A DNA stretch of 20,857 nucleotides from CAIWHR01 sp039915505 (GTDB taxonomy: Bacteria > Pseudomonadota > Gammaproteobacteria > Burkholderiales > Casimicrobiaceae), in the NCBI GenBank assembly GCA_039915505.1, contig JBDSND010000191.1, positions 1 through 20,857 of the forward strand. The letters run 5' to 3'. The notes below the pieces were generated by a model. The model did not search any database, had not been told where the DNA came from, and saw nothing but the letters and a program-made list of their open reading frames with translations. The position numbers were made by a program, and so were the translations under genes. Below are positions 1 to 6,750 of this stretch, one piece after another (the first letter of the stretch is position 1; every line of letters begins with the position of its first letter).

Positions 1-644
1 TCCTGCATGACCTGGGCGTTGAACCATTGCTCCTCTCGTACCCGGTCACGCATGTTGAGCAGAATGCGGCTGGAAAACCAGGCTGCGCCGAACCCCGGCT
101 GCTCGAGCCCGGTGGCCTTGCCGCGGAGTTCCTGCAACTCGCGCGGCACCCAGTAGTCGATCTCGTCCTGCGAGGGCCACGGCCCGCTGCGCGCGGCATC
201 GGCCTCCTGGCCGCGGATGAACGACCACTGGTGGAAGCCACGCCAGAAATTCTTGGACGGCTTGAACTCGTGATAGAGGTCGGACACGAGGCCCGTGCGA
301 AACCCCGACTCCTCGAAGGTTTCGGCCAGCGTGGTCTGGTTCTCCGGAATCGGCCCCCATCCCGGCGCGATGCCGACGAAGTCGCCCTTGATATGGCGGA
401 AGTCGCCGTTGTGAAAAGGATAGGTGCGCAGCCCCGTGTAGATCGTGCGGCGCGCGCACAGCGTCGGCAACGCCTCGGGATACGCCCGGTCGAAGCGCAC
501 CGACTCCTTGGCGAACGCATCGAGGTGCGGGGTGCTGATCGCACCCCACTCCGGCGGCGTGCCGTAACAGCCGACCGCGTCGCGCCGCAGGGTATCGAAA
601 ATGACCAGCACGACATGCTTGATCGGCGCCGGGGATGGACTCAT
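1..644 (-). CDS. Sulfatase/alkaline phosphatase superfamily hydrolase, N-terminal part (runs off the window)
   Basis: I translated this frame directly from the start at 644. It stays open to the window edge (about 214 residues visible). It begins MSPSPAPIKHVVLVIFDTLR, followed by RRDAVGCYG, which is the N-terminal metal-binding strand of sulfatases (the D of FDTLR is the expected metal ligand). Around residues 60-75 it reads ALPTLCARRTIYTG, which aligns with the formylglycine segment CxPSRxxxxTG. When the RxxxxTG end is aligned, Thr takes the nucleophile position and a Cys lies two residues later. Further on come GFRTGLVSDLYHEFKPS and a GFHQWSFIRGQE segment, as in a group of COG3119 proteins. 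The start is supported by GGAG at 650-653, five bases upstream. It is divergent from the lacI-type gene, with a LacI-like palindrome in its promoter region. It is expected to hydrolyse an ester of sulfate or phosphate. The family is secure; the substrate is unknown. Confidence 0.9.
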   Translation of the reverse strand, partial: MSPSPAPIKHVVLVIFDTLRRDAVGCYGTPPEWGAISTPHLDAFAKESVRFDRAYPEALPTLCARRTIYTGLRTYPFHNGDFRHIKGDFVGIAPGWGPIPENQTTLAETFEESGFRTGLVSDLYHEFKPSKNFWRGFHQWSFIRGQEADAARSGPWPSQDEIDYWVPRELQELRGKATGLEQPGFGAAWFSSRILLNMRDRVREEQWFNAQVMQ

Positions 645-695
645 TACTTCTCCTTCGAGCGCGGCGGTGGAATTCCGACGATTCCGCGTCGCGTC

Positions 696-711
696 ATGTA
701 TTCGATTACAT
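696..711. promoter_or_regulatory. Candidate LacI-family operator ahead of the sulfatase-like gene
   Basis: ATGTATTCGATTACAT is palindromic in 7 of 8 base pairs and is centred on TCGA. It resembles the perfect palindrome at 926-939: the 14-bp cores TGTATTCGATTACA and TGCAATCGATTGCA agree at 11 of 14 positions. LacI-family operators are typically even-length palindromes with a central CG. On the minus strand a TTGACA (741-736) and a weak AACATA (716-711, spacing 19) would place the site at the -10 region of a sulfatase promoter. The promoter assignment is weak; the palindrome itself is clear. Confidence 0.55.
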
Positions 712-924
712 ATGTTGGCCGACGTAGGGGCGGATTGTCAACGGCTGGCAACCCTTTGGGCGTCGTGGCGCGCCAGGCGTCGAGTGGCGGCGGACGTCGC
801 AACCTTCCGGCTATCGGGTCGCCTACGCCTGGGAAAGACCACGTCGGGGAACCGTTGCTCACCCGCGTCCGCAGGGTGCTCGACTTTCCAGCGCGACGTG
901 CTGCCGCTCGCCGCCCGCGTAGTT

Positions 925-952
925 TTGCAATCGATTGCAGCCGGGTTATCCT
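925..952 (+). promoter_or_regulatory. Candidate lacI promoter with embedded perfect 14-bp operator
   Basis: TGCAATCGATTGCA at 926-939 is a perfect 14-bp palindrome with a central CG, typical of LacI-family sites. It overlaps a possible -35 (TTGCAA, 925-930) and lies ahead of a possible -10 (TATCCT, 947-952; spacing 16), so binding would block the promoter. It is 20 bp upstream of the regulator's own start, which suggests autoregulation of the whole rightward operon. Transcription from this -10 would begin almost at the start codon at 960. Confidence 0.6.
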
Positions 953-959
953 AGCCGGC

Positions 960-2009
960 ATGTGTCCGACCCCGGTCAAGGCCAAGCCGCTGGAGCTGCC
1001 GGCGCGCTCCAGCGCCAAGGATGTCGCGCGTCTTGCCGAGGTCTCGACGGCGACGGTCTCGCGGGCGCTCAATTTCCCGGAGCAGGTCGATCCGGAGACG
1101 CGGGAGCGCGTTCGTGCGGCCATCGACAAGCTGCGTTACGTACCCCACGGCGCCGCGCGCGCATTGCGCAGCCAGCGCAGCGGGATGATTGGCGCGGTCG
1201 TGCCGTCGTTCGACTACGCGCTCTATGCGCGCATGACCAGCGCGTTGCAGCAAGTGCTCGACGCGCGCGGCTATTCACTGGTGCTGGCGACCCACTACTA
1301 CGACCTCGCGACAGAGGTGAGGGTCACCGAGCAACTGATCCGGCACGGTGTCGACGCCTTCGCCTTTGTGGGGATCGACCACGACCCGGGTCTCTTTGCG
1401 ATGCTCGAGCACCTGCAGCGGCCCTACGTGCTGACCTGGGGCATCGACGGCTCGCGCATGCATCCCTGCGTCGGATTCGAGAATCGCGCGGCCACCTATG
1501 CCATGACCCAGTATTTGCTCGACCTCGGGCACCGCCGCTTCGGGTTGATCAGCGCCTCGGTCAAAGGCAACGACCGCGCCCGTGAACGCGGCGCCGGCGT
1601 GCGGGCGGCGCTCGCCACCCGGGGCCTCGCGTTGGACGAGGCGCACACATATTACGGCCCTGTCGCGCTCGCCTCCGGGACCGAAGGCATGCACAAGCTG
1701 CTCGCCACGAGCCCGCGACCGACGGCCGTGGTCGCGACCAACGACGTGTTCGCCGTCGGCGCCATGATGGCGTGCCGCGAGGCCGGCGTGGCGATTCCCG
1801 GCGACATTTCGATCACCGGCGTGGATAGCACCGATCTCGGCGCCACCCAGACCCCGCCGCTCACGAGCGTGCGCACACCCATCGTCGAGATCGGCCGGGC
1901 GGCCGCTTTGCAGTTGGTCGCCCGGCTCGAAGGCGAACCTGCCATCCTTTTTTCCGAGTTGCCGTTCGAACTGATCCAGCGCGGCAGCACGGCACCACCG
2001 CCCCCATGA
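960..2009 (+). CDS. LacI-family transcriptional regulator
   Basis: A 349-residue protein, the usual length for the family. Residues about 18-38 (SAKDVARLAEVSTATVSRAL) form the LacI helix-turn-helix, followed by the hinge region (DPETRERVRAAIDKLRYVPH) and a periplasmic-binding-protein-like effector domain (GMIGAVVPSFDYALYARM, then VVATNDVFAVGAM and GDISITGVDSTDLG near the C-terminus). I chose ATG 960 because it sits just ahead of the HTH; the same frame stays open far upstream without family similarity. No Shine-Dalgarno is visible at 960. The stop overlaps the next start (ATGA at 2006-2009), so it is the first gene of the transporter operon. It probably represses that operon and the divergent sulfatase-like gene until an inducer, likely the transported compound or a product, binds. 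Confidence 0.95.
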   Translation: MCPTPVKAKPLELPARSSAKDVARLAEVSTATVSRALNFPEQVDPETRERVRAAIDKLRYVPHGAARALRSQRSGMIGAVVPSFDYALYARMTSALQQVLDARGYSLVLATHYYDLATEVRVTEQLIRHGVDAFAFVGIDHDPGLFAMLEHLQRPYVLTWGIDGSRMHPCVGFENRAATYAMTQYLLDLGHRRFGLISASVKGNDRARERGAGVRAALATRGLALDEAHTYYGPVALASGTEGMHKLLATSPRPTAVVATNDVFAVGAMMACREAGVAIPGDISITGVDSTDLGATQTPPLTSVRTPIVEIGRAAALQLVARLEGEPAILFSELPFELIQRGSTAPPPP

Positions 2010-2830
2010 CCATCGATGCTTCCCGTCCTGGTACATCCGCAACGCCATCGCCCCCGCGATCGCGCGTGACCCGTTCGCTTCACACCATCCTGCTCGTCGC
2101 CGCTCCGTGGGCGCTACTGATCGGCCTGTGGTACGCCCTCGCCGCCAGCGGGTTGGTCAACGAGGCGCTGCTGCCGACGCCTCACCACGTGCTCGCCCGC
2201 TTCTGGCAACTGCTCACCCAGGAGCGGCTGCCCATCGACATTTGGATGTCGACCCAGCGGGTGTTCATCGGCGTCACCCTGGGGATCCTGCTCGCCGTGC
2301 CCGCCGGCTTCGTGTTGGGCTGGTACAAGCATGTGCGCACGTTCATCGACCCGGTCATCAACTTCTTTCGCGCGCTACCGCCGATCGCTCTCATCCCACT
2401 GGTGATCGTGTACTTCGGGATCGGCGAACCCGCCAAGATCGTGATTCTTTTCTACGCGTCCTTTTTCGCCGGGGTGATCGTGATGTACGAGGGCATCGCC
2501 CAGATCAGTCCGATCTACGTACGCGTGTCGCGCACCCTCGGGGCAACCGATTTCGAACTCTTCCGTAAGGTGATCGTGCCCCTCACCGTGCCGCACATGC
2601 TGACGGCGCTGCGGGTGGCGCTCGGGGTCGCCTGGGCGACCCTGGTGGCCTCGGAACTAATCGCCGCCCAGCAGGGTCTCGGCGCGCTGATCCAGAATGC
2701 GTCGGCGTTCTTCCAGCTCGACATCATCTACGTCGGCATAATCTGCATCGGCCTGATCGCGCTCGCCATGGACCTCGCGTTGCGCGCGGTCACCCGCCGG
2801 CTGGTTTCGTGGCAGGAGCGCATCGCGTGA
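2006..2830 (+). CDS. ABC transporter permease, SsuC/TauC-like (NMT1-type importer)
   Basis: A 274-residue inner-membrane permease. After a Pro/Ser/Arg-rich cytoplasmic start, the first membrane helix is at about residues 25-48, with further helices at about 88-106, 124-140, 145-162 and near 230-260. The cytoplasmic EAA-type loop that docks on the ATPase is at about 171-200 (VSRTLGATDFELFRKVIVPL). The conserved RALPPIALIPLVIVYFGIGE segment precedes it, as in the nitrate/sulfonate/taurine permease family. The start overlaps the lacI stop (ATGA), and its stop overlaps the GTG start of the ATPase gene, so translation is probably coupled. The family imports sulfonates, taurine, nitrate, thiamine precursors and aromatic acids; the substrate cannot be read from the permease. 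Confidence 0.95.
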   Translation: MTIDASRPGTSATPSPPRSRVTRSLHTILLVAAPWALLIGLWYALAASGLVNEALLPTPHHVLARFWQLLTQERLPIDIWMSTQRVFIGVTLGILLAVPAGFVLGWYKHVRTFIDPVINFFRALPPIALIPLVIVYFGIGEPAKIVILFYASFFAGVIVMYEGIAQISPIYVRVSRTLGATDFELFRKVIVPLTVPHMLTALRVALGVAWATLVASELIAAQQGLGALIQNASAFFQLDIIYVGIICIGLIALAMDLALRAVTRRLVSWQERIA

Positions 2831-3795
2831 GCGCGAGCCCGCATCCCGGCAACGCGCGCCCCGCACGCGCCGACACCGCAGGTGCTGCCGCCACCGCCGG
2901 TGCCGCCGAGACCCTCGGCGCTGTCGACGCCGCAGGTGCTGACAAGACCGCGGGACCCGGGAGCACCGCCGGAGGCGCGGCGCTCGACGAGGCGGCCGTG
3001 CGGATCCGCTTCCAGAACGTGGCCGTCGATTTCGCCACCGCCAGCAGGCCGATCACCGTGGTCGACGACGTGTCGTTCGCCATCCGCAATGGCGAGTTCG
3101 TCTCCATCATCGGCCCCTCGGGCTGCGGCAAGACCACCATGATGAATCTGGTGGCGGGCTTCGTGAAGCCGACCCGTGGCCGGGTGTTGCTCGACGACCA
3201 CGACATTGCCGGTCCGGGGCCGGAGCGTGGCGTCATCTTCCAGGAGTACGGCGTATTCCCCTGGCTCACGGTGGAAGACAACATCGCCTTCGGTCTCACT
3301 CTCTCCGCCAACCGCGTGCCCGCCGCCGAGCGCCGGGAGATCTGCAAGCGCTACATGCACCTCATGGGTCTCGAGGATTTTGCCGACGCCTATCCGAAGA
3401 CCCTTTCCGGTGGCATGCGCCAGCGCCTCGCCATCGCCCGAGCGTACGCGGTCAAGCCGGAGTTCCTGTTGATGGACGAGCCGTTCGGCGCACTCGATGC
3501 CCAGACCCGCTCCCGCATGCAGGACCTGCTCCTGCGGGTGCTCGCGGCGGAAGGCAAGACCGTGATGCTGATCACCCATTCGGTCGAAGAGGCGATCTAT
3601 CTCTCGTCAACCATCGTCATCGCCACCGCGCGCCCGGCGCGGGTGCGCGAAGTCATCCAGGTGCCCTTTCCCTATCCACGGGAAGAGGCCCTGCACGAAA
3701 CCGCGGCGTTCAACGAGCTGCGGTCGTACATCCGCGACAGGGTGATGCAGGAGTACGCCGCCCAGGAGCGACAGGCCACCCGCAACTTCAACTAA
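2827..3795 (+). CDS. ABC transporter ATP-binding protein, SsuB/TauB-like
   Basis: A 322-residue nucleotide-binding subunit. Walker A is GPSGCGKTT (96-104), the Q-loop is FQE near 138-140, the signature is LSGGMRQR (193-200), Walker B is FLLMDE (213-218) followed by the D-loop GALD, and the switch His is H251 (ITHSVEEA). All catalytic elements are intact. I chose GTG 2827: it overlaps the permease stop (GTGA) and has AGGAG at 2814-2818 with an 8-base spacer; an in-frame GTG at 2809 is less well placed. The ATPase fold starts only at about residue 58. The preceding 57 residues are an unusual Ala/Gly/Thr-rich extension containing six hexapeptide repeats. It powers the permease encoded just upstream. 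Confidence 0.95.
   Translation: MSASPHPGNARPARADTAGAAATAGAAETLGAVDAAGADKTAGPGSTAGGAALDEAAVRIRFQNVAVDFATASRPITVVDDVSFAIRNGEFVSIIGPSGCGKTTMMNLVAGFVKPTRGRVLLDDHDIAGPGPERGVIFQEYGVFPWLTVEDNIAFGLTLSANRVPAAERREICKRYMHLMGLEDFADAYPKTLSGGMRQRLAIARAYAVKPEFLLMDEPFGALDAQTRSRMQDLLLRVLAAEGKTVMLITHSVEEAIYLSSTIVIATARPARVREVIQVPFPYPREEALHETAAFNELRSYIRDRVMQEYAAQERQATRNFN
2872..2979 (+). repeat. Six in-frame 18-bp repeats coding a hexapeptide array in the ATPase N-terminus
   Basis: Units start at 2872, 2890, 2908, 2926, 2944 and 2962. They encode DTAGAA, ATAGAA, ETLGAV, DAAGAD, KTAGPG and STAGGA, i.e. x-[TA]-[AL]-G-x-x, at residues 16-51 of the ATPase. Units 1 and 4 share GCAGGTGCTG at the DNA level, consistent with duplication followed by drift. 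The array lies ahead of the conserved ATPase fold and is probably a disordered linker. Confidence 0.7.
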
Positions 3796-3801
3796 AGGAG
3801 G
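3796..3801 (+). promoter_or_regulatory. Strong Shine-Dalgarno of the binding-protein gene
   Basis: AGGAGG overlaps the last base region of the ATPase stop codon (TAA at 3793-3795) and lies six bases before the ATG at 3808. It is the strongest ribosome-binding site in this operon, as expected for a periplasmic binding protein made in excess over its membrane partners. Confidence 0.7.
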
Positions 3802-3807
3802 ATCGCA

Positions 3808-4812
3808 ATGAGCATCGACCGCAGAAAATTCCTGCAAGGGGTGAGCGCGACCGCGGCGGCGGCGGCATGGCCGGGGACACCGGCGATCGCCCAGGCACGC
3901 AGCAAGGTGAAGGTGGGTTACCTGCACACCCTCGCCGTCGACGGCCAAATTTGGCTCGGTATGCATCGCGGTGATTTCGACAAGCAGGGACTCGACCTCG
4001 AACTCGTCCAGTTCACCACCGGTCTGGAGATCTTCCAGGCGATGATCGGCGGCAGCATCGACATGCTGGCGACCGGCGCCGTGCTGTCGAACTTCCCGGC
4101 TCGCGGCCAGGGCAAGGTGTTCCTGATGAACGACATCGAGATCGCGACCGCCCAGCTCTGGGTGCGCGAGGACCAGGGCATCAAGAGCTTCGCCGACCTC
4201 AAGGGCAAGAAGATCTCGACTACCACCGGCACGACGGCCCACGTCTTCCTCGACACGGCGCTACGTGCCAACGGCGTCGACCCGAAGGACGTAGAGATCG
4301 TCAACCAGCGCATGGCCGAGGCGGTCACCTCGTTCATCTCCGGCGCAGTGCCGGCCGTCGCTCTATGGGTGCCTTTCAACATCGTCGTGCGCGACAAGGT
4401 GCCCGGGGCGAAGAAGCTGGTCGACGCGTCGGCGTTCTATCCGCAGGCAGCGATCATCGGCGGCTGGGCAACCCGTGCCGACTACTACGAGAAGAACCGC
4501 GACATCTGCAAACGCGTGATCCAGGGCTGGACGGGCGCGAACGACTACTTCATCGCCAATCCCGACGCGGCGCTGGAGACGCTGCAGAAGGAGTACTACA
4601 AGCAAGTGCCGCTGGCCGACCTCAAGGAGCAGTACGCCGCGCAGAAAATGTTTACCTCGGCGGAATGGCGCAAGCTCTACGCCGACGGCAGCGTGACCAA
4701 GTGGCTGCAGCAGGTCACCGACTTCTTCGTGCGGTTCGCGAACATCCAGAACCCGGTGCCGGCCTCCCAATACTTCGACCAGAAGCTCTATCTGGAAGCG
4801 GTCAAGGCCTAA
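3808..4812 (+). CDS. Tat-exported ABC substrate-binding protein, SsuA/TauA/NMT1-like
   Basis: A 334-residue protein. The N-terminus has a twin-arginine signal (MSIDRRKFLQG, then an Ala-rich hydrophobic stretch) with probable cleavage after AIAQA near residue 30. The mature part begins KVKVGYLHTLAVDGQIWLGM, typical of the NMT1/SsuA fold (beta strand, then a ligand-contacting loop). It continues with GLDLELVQFTTGLEIFQAMIGGSIDMLATGA, and FADLKGKKISTTTGTTAHVFLD at the hinge-side binding loop. Tat export implies that it folds before crossing the membrane. It delivers substrate to the permease/ATPase pair just upstream and completes the importer. The substrate is unknown; family members bind sulfonates, sulfate esters, nitrate or pyrimidine precursors. 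Confidence 0.94.
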   Translation: MSIDRRKFLQGVSATAAAAAWPGTPAIAQARSKVKVGYLHTLAVDGQIWLGMHRGDFDKQGLDLELVQFTTGLEIFQAMIGGSIDMLATGAVLSNFPARGQGKVFLMNDIEIATAQLWVREDQGIKSFADLKGKKISTTTGTTAHVFLDTALRANGVDPKDVEIVNQRMAEAVTSFISGAVPAVALWVPFNIVVRDKVPGAKKLVDASAFYPQAAIIGGWATRADYYEKNRDICKRVIQGWTGANDYFIANPDAALETLQKEYYKQVPLADLKEQYAAQKMFTSAEWRKLYADGSVTKWLQQVTDFFVRFANIQNPVPASQYFDQKLYLEAVKA

Positions 4813-4823
4813 AGTTCGCGCGC

Positions 4824-6479
4824 GTGCACGCCACGTACGACTACATCATCATCGGGGCCGGTTCGGCGGGCTGCGTGCTCGCCAACCGGCTATCCTTCGA
4901 TCCGACGGTGCGGGTGCTCGTGCTCGAGGCGGGTGGCCACGACCGGCATTTCTGGTTGCGGCTCCCGGTCGGCTACTTTCGCAGTATCTACGACCCGCGC
5001 TTCTCGCGGGTGTTCGACACCGAGCCCTGCGAGGGCACGGCGGGCCGCAATGTGCCGTGGCCGCGCGGGCGCGTCATCGGCGGGTCGAGCTCCATCAATG
5101 GCCTGCTCTACATCCGTGGGCAGCACGGCGACTTCGACGAATGGGCGGACCTCGGTGCATCGGGTTGGGACTATCGCTCGGTGCTGCCGGTTTTCAAGCG
5201 ATCCGAGCGCTATACCGGCGGACCGAGCGCGTACCACGGCGTCGATGGCGAGCTCGGCGTTTCCGACCTTCGCAACAATCATCCCTACTGCTGGGCATGG
5301 GTCGATGCGGCGCACGAGCTCGGCCTGCCGCGCAATCCGGATTTCAACGGCGCCATGGACCAGGGCGTGGGGGCCTTCCAGCTCACCATTCGCAACGGTT
5401 GGCGCAGCAGTGCCGCGACCGCTTTTCTGCATCCGGTACGCGGCCGGCAGAATCTTGCCGTGCGCAGCAGCGCACACGTCACGCGGGTCGTCCTCGATGG
5501 CAGGCGCGCCACGGGCGTGGAATGGTTGGAGGGCGGGATGGCGCAGAGGGCGCATGCGGCGCGGGAAGTGATCCTCGCCGCAGGGACGATCCAGTCGCCG
5601 CAGATCCTGGAGCTCTCGGGCATCGGTCCCGCCGACGCCTTGCGCCATCTCGGTATCCCAGTGGTAGTGGACGCGCCCGAAGTCGGTGAAAATCTCAAGG
5701 ACCACTATCAGGCGCGCACCATCGTGCGTCTCAAGGAGCGACGCTCGCTCAACGACGACGTGCGCAATCCCGTGAAGCTCGCCGCGATGGGGTTGTCGTG
5801 GCTGCTACGCAACGAGGGTCCGCTGACGGTGGGCGCGGGCCAGGTCGGTGGCCTAGCCCGCACCCCCCATGCCCCCGATGGTCGGGCCGACGTGCTGTTC
5901 AACGTGATGCCGCTGTCGGTCGACAAGCCCGGCATGCCGCTGCATCGCTATTCAGGGTTCACGGCGTCGGCCACGCAATGCCGGCCACGGTCGAAGGGGC
6001 GGCTACACATCGCTTCTGCCGATCCGCTCGCTGCGCCACGCATCGAAACCCGCTACCTCACCGACCCGCTGGACCGGCAAACCATCGTCGCCGGCATCCA
6101 GATGCTGCGCGACATCTACGCCCAGTCCGCCTTCCGCAACCTAGTCGCTGCCGAGATGCTGCCAGGCCCGGACTGCAGCTCCGAGCAGTCACTGCTCGAT
6201 TTTGCCCGGCAACACGGCGGCACCGTGTTCCACCCGGTGGGTACCTGTCGGATGGGTCGCGATCCGCGCGCCGTCGTGGACCCGGAATTGCGGGTGCAGG
6301 GCGTGGACGGGCTACGGGTGATCGATGCTTCGGTGATGCCCGAGATCGTCTCGTCCAACACCAACGCGGCGGCGATCATGATCGGCGAGAAGGGCGCCGC
6401 CCTGCTCCTCGCAAGGGGATCGCAGCCGCGCGGTGCCGCGCCGGCGCCCGATGAGCGCCCCTCGACCGTGGAGCGGTAA
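4824..6479 (+). CDS. GMC-family FAD-dependent oxidoreductase (choline/alcohol dehydrogenase-like)
   Basis: A 551-residue flavoprotein. The FAD-binding Rossmann motif GAGSAGCVLANRLS is at residues 11-24. GMC signature 1 appears as PRGRVIGGSSSINGLLYIRG, and signature 2 as GTIQSPQILELSGIGP. The C-terminal catalytic region has HPVGTCRMG (active-site His about 470) and VSSNTNAAAIMIGEKGA (partner Asn about 512). I chose GTG 4824 because it is the only start near the Rossmann motif and lies 11 bases after the binding-protein stop; the frame upstream overlaps that gene and is not family-like. No good Shine-Dalgarno is visible. The enzyme oxidises an alcohol to an aldehyde; as the last gene of the operon it probably acts on the imported compound or on the alcohol released by the sulfatase-like enzyme. 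Its stop codon is the first three bases of a palindromic element, and the last ~20 residues are Pro/Arg/Ala-rich and unconserved. Confidence 0.95.
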   Translation: MHATYDYIIIGAGSAGCVLANRLSFDPTVRVLVLEAGGHDRHFWLRLPVGYFRSIYDPRFSRVFDTEPCEGTAGRNVPWPRGRVIGGSSSINGLLYIRGQHGDFDEWADLGASGWDYRSVLPVFKRSERYTGGPSAYHGVDGELGVSDLRNNHPYCWAWVDAAHELGLPRNPDFNGAMDQGVGAFQLTIRNGWRSSAATAFLHPVRGRQNLAVRSSAHVTRVVLDGRRATGVEWLEGGMAQRAHAAREVILAAGTIQSPQILELSGIGPADALRHLGIPVVVDAPEVGENLKDHYQARTIVRLKERRSLNDDVRNPVKLAAMGLSWLLRNEGPLTVGAGQVGGLARTPHAPDGRADVLFNVMPLSVDKPGMPLHRYSGFTASATQCRPRSKGRLHIASADPLAAPRIETRYLTDPLDRQTIVAGIQMLRDIYAQSAFRNLVAAEMLPGPDCSSEQSLLDFARQHGGTVFHPVGTCRMGRDPRAVVDPELRVQGVDGLRVIDASVMPEIVSSNTNAAAIMIGEKGAALLLARGSQPRGAAPAPDERPSTVER

Positions 6480-6557
6480 TGGGGTCAGATCAAGTTATCC
6501 CGTGAGTCGTCGAACGACCTGCCCACTGGGCAACGATAACTTGATCTGACCCCATTA
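6477..6557. repeat. REP/MITE-like element with perfect 23-bp inverted arms
   Basis: The arms at 6477-6499 (starting TAATGGGGTCAGATCAAG) and 6535-6557 are perfect reverse complements over 23 bp. The 35-base centre contains two further perfect hairpins: GTCGT/ACGAC (6506-6510 with 6514-6518) and TGCCC/GGGCA (6520-6524 with 6528-6532). The single strand can therefore fold as a three-way junction. From memory, TGGGGTCAGA-type sequences recur in many proteobacterial genomes, often near REP-associated Y1 transposases; no transposase is present here. The element lies between convergent genes, and its first three bases are the GMC gene's stop codon. It has no U-tract, so any terminator role would be non-canonical. 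Confidence 0.85.
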
Positions 6558-6564
6558 CGATGCG

Positions 6565-6646
6565 GATCAGGCTTCAGCCCGACGCTTCCGTCGTGGCGAG
6601 TGACATCCTCACTCTACCCCGACGTCCGTCAGGCTGAAGCCTGATC
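6565..6646. repeat. Second REP-like palindrome with 15-bp inverted arms
   Basis: GATCAGGCTTCAGCC (6565-6579) is perfectly complementary to 6632-6646; after one C/A mismatch four more pairs form (GACG 6581-6584 with CGTC 6627-6630). Inside, CGTCG (6589-6593) pairs with CGACG (6620-6624), and GAGTGA (6598-6603) with TCACTC (6609-6614) around a CATCC loop. The whole forms one long imperfect hairpin. GGCTTCAGCC-type palindromes are a recurrent REP class in Proteobacteria. It starts only 7 bp after the first element and has unrelated sequence. Confidence 0.75.
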
Positions 6647-6750
6647 TGCCCGCACTACTCGTGTGCCCTCATAGGCCGTCGATGTTGCCGGCTTGACAGC
6701 GTGCCTCGTCTGTTTTATCGGCAGCGTCAGGCGCCTGGTTGAGGTCAAGA

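Larger units (their letters stand above)
645..959. other. Divergent regulatory spacer between the sulfatase-like and lacI-type genes
   Basis: This stretch of about 315 bp separates two divergent start codons. It contains the two related palindromes listed separately and candidate promoters for both directions. The open frames crossing it (for example, the long upstream extension of the regulator's frame) have no start-site or family support. I see no other gene here. Confidence 0.6.

Noticed and set aside
46..549. Arg/Gly-rich leftward frame of 167 residues
   Set aside because: It is the wrong frame over the sulfatase-like gene, whose translation shows clear family motifs.
27..959. Long upstream extension of the lacI reading frame
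   Set aside because: It overlaps the sulfatase-like gene on the opposite strand and lacks family similarity; GC-rich DNA keeps such frames open by chance. The HTH begins just after 960.
6477..6557. Classical intrinsic terminator after the GMC gene
   Set aside because: The stem is AT-containing and very long with a structured centre and no T-run; a mobile palindrome explains it better.
6693..6721. TTGACA with 17-bp spacing to TATCGG, pointing into the 3' end of the GGDEF-EAL gene
   Set aside because: The -10 is poor and no gene follows on that strand; an antisense transcript cannot be supported from sequence alone.
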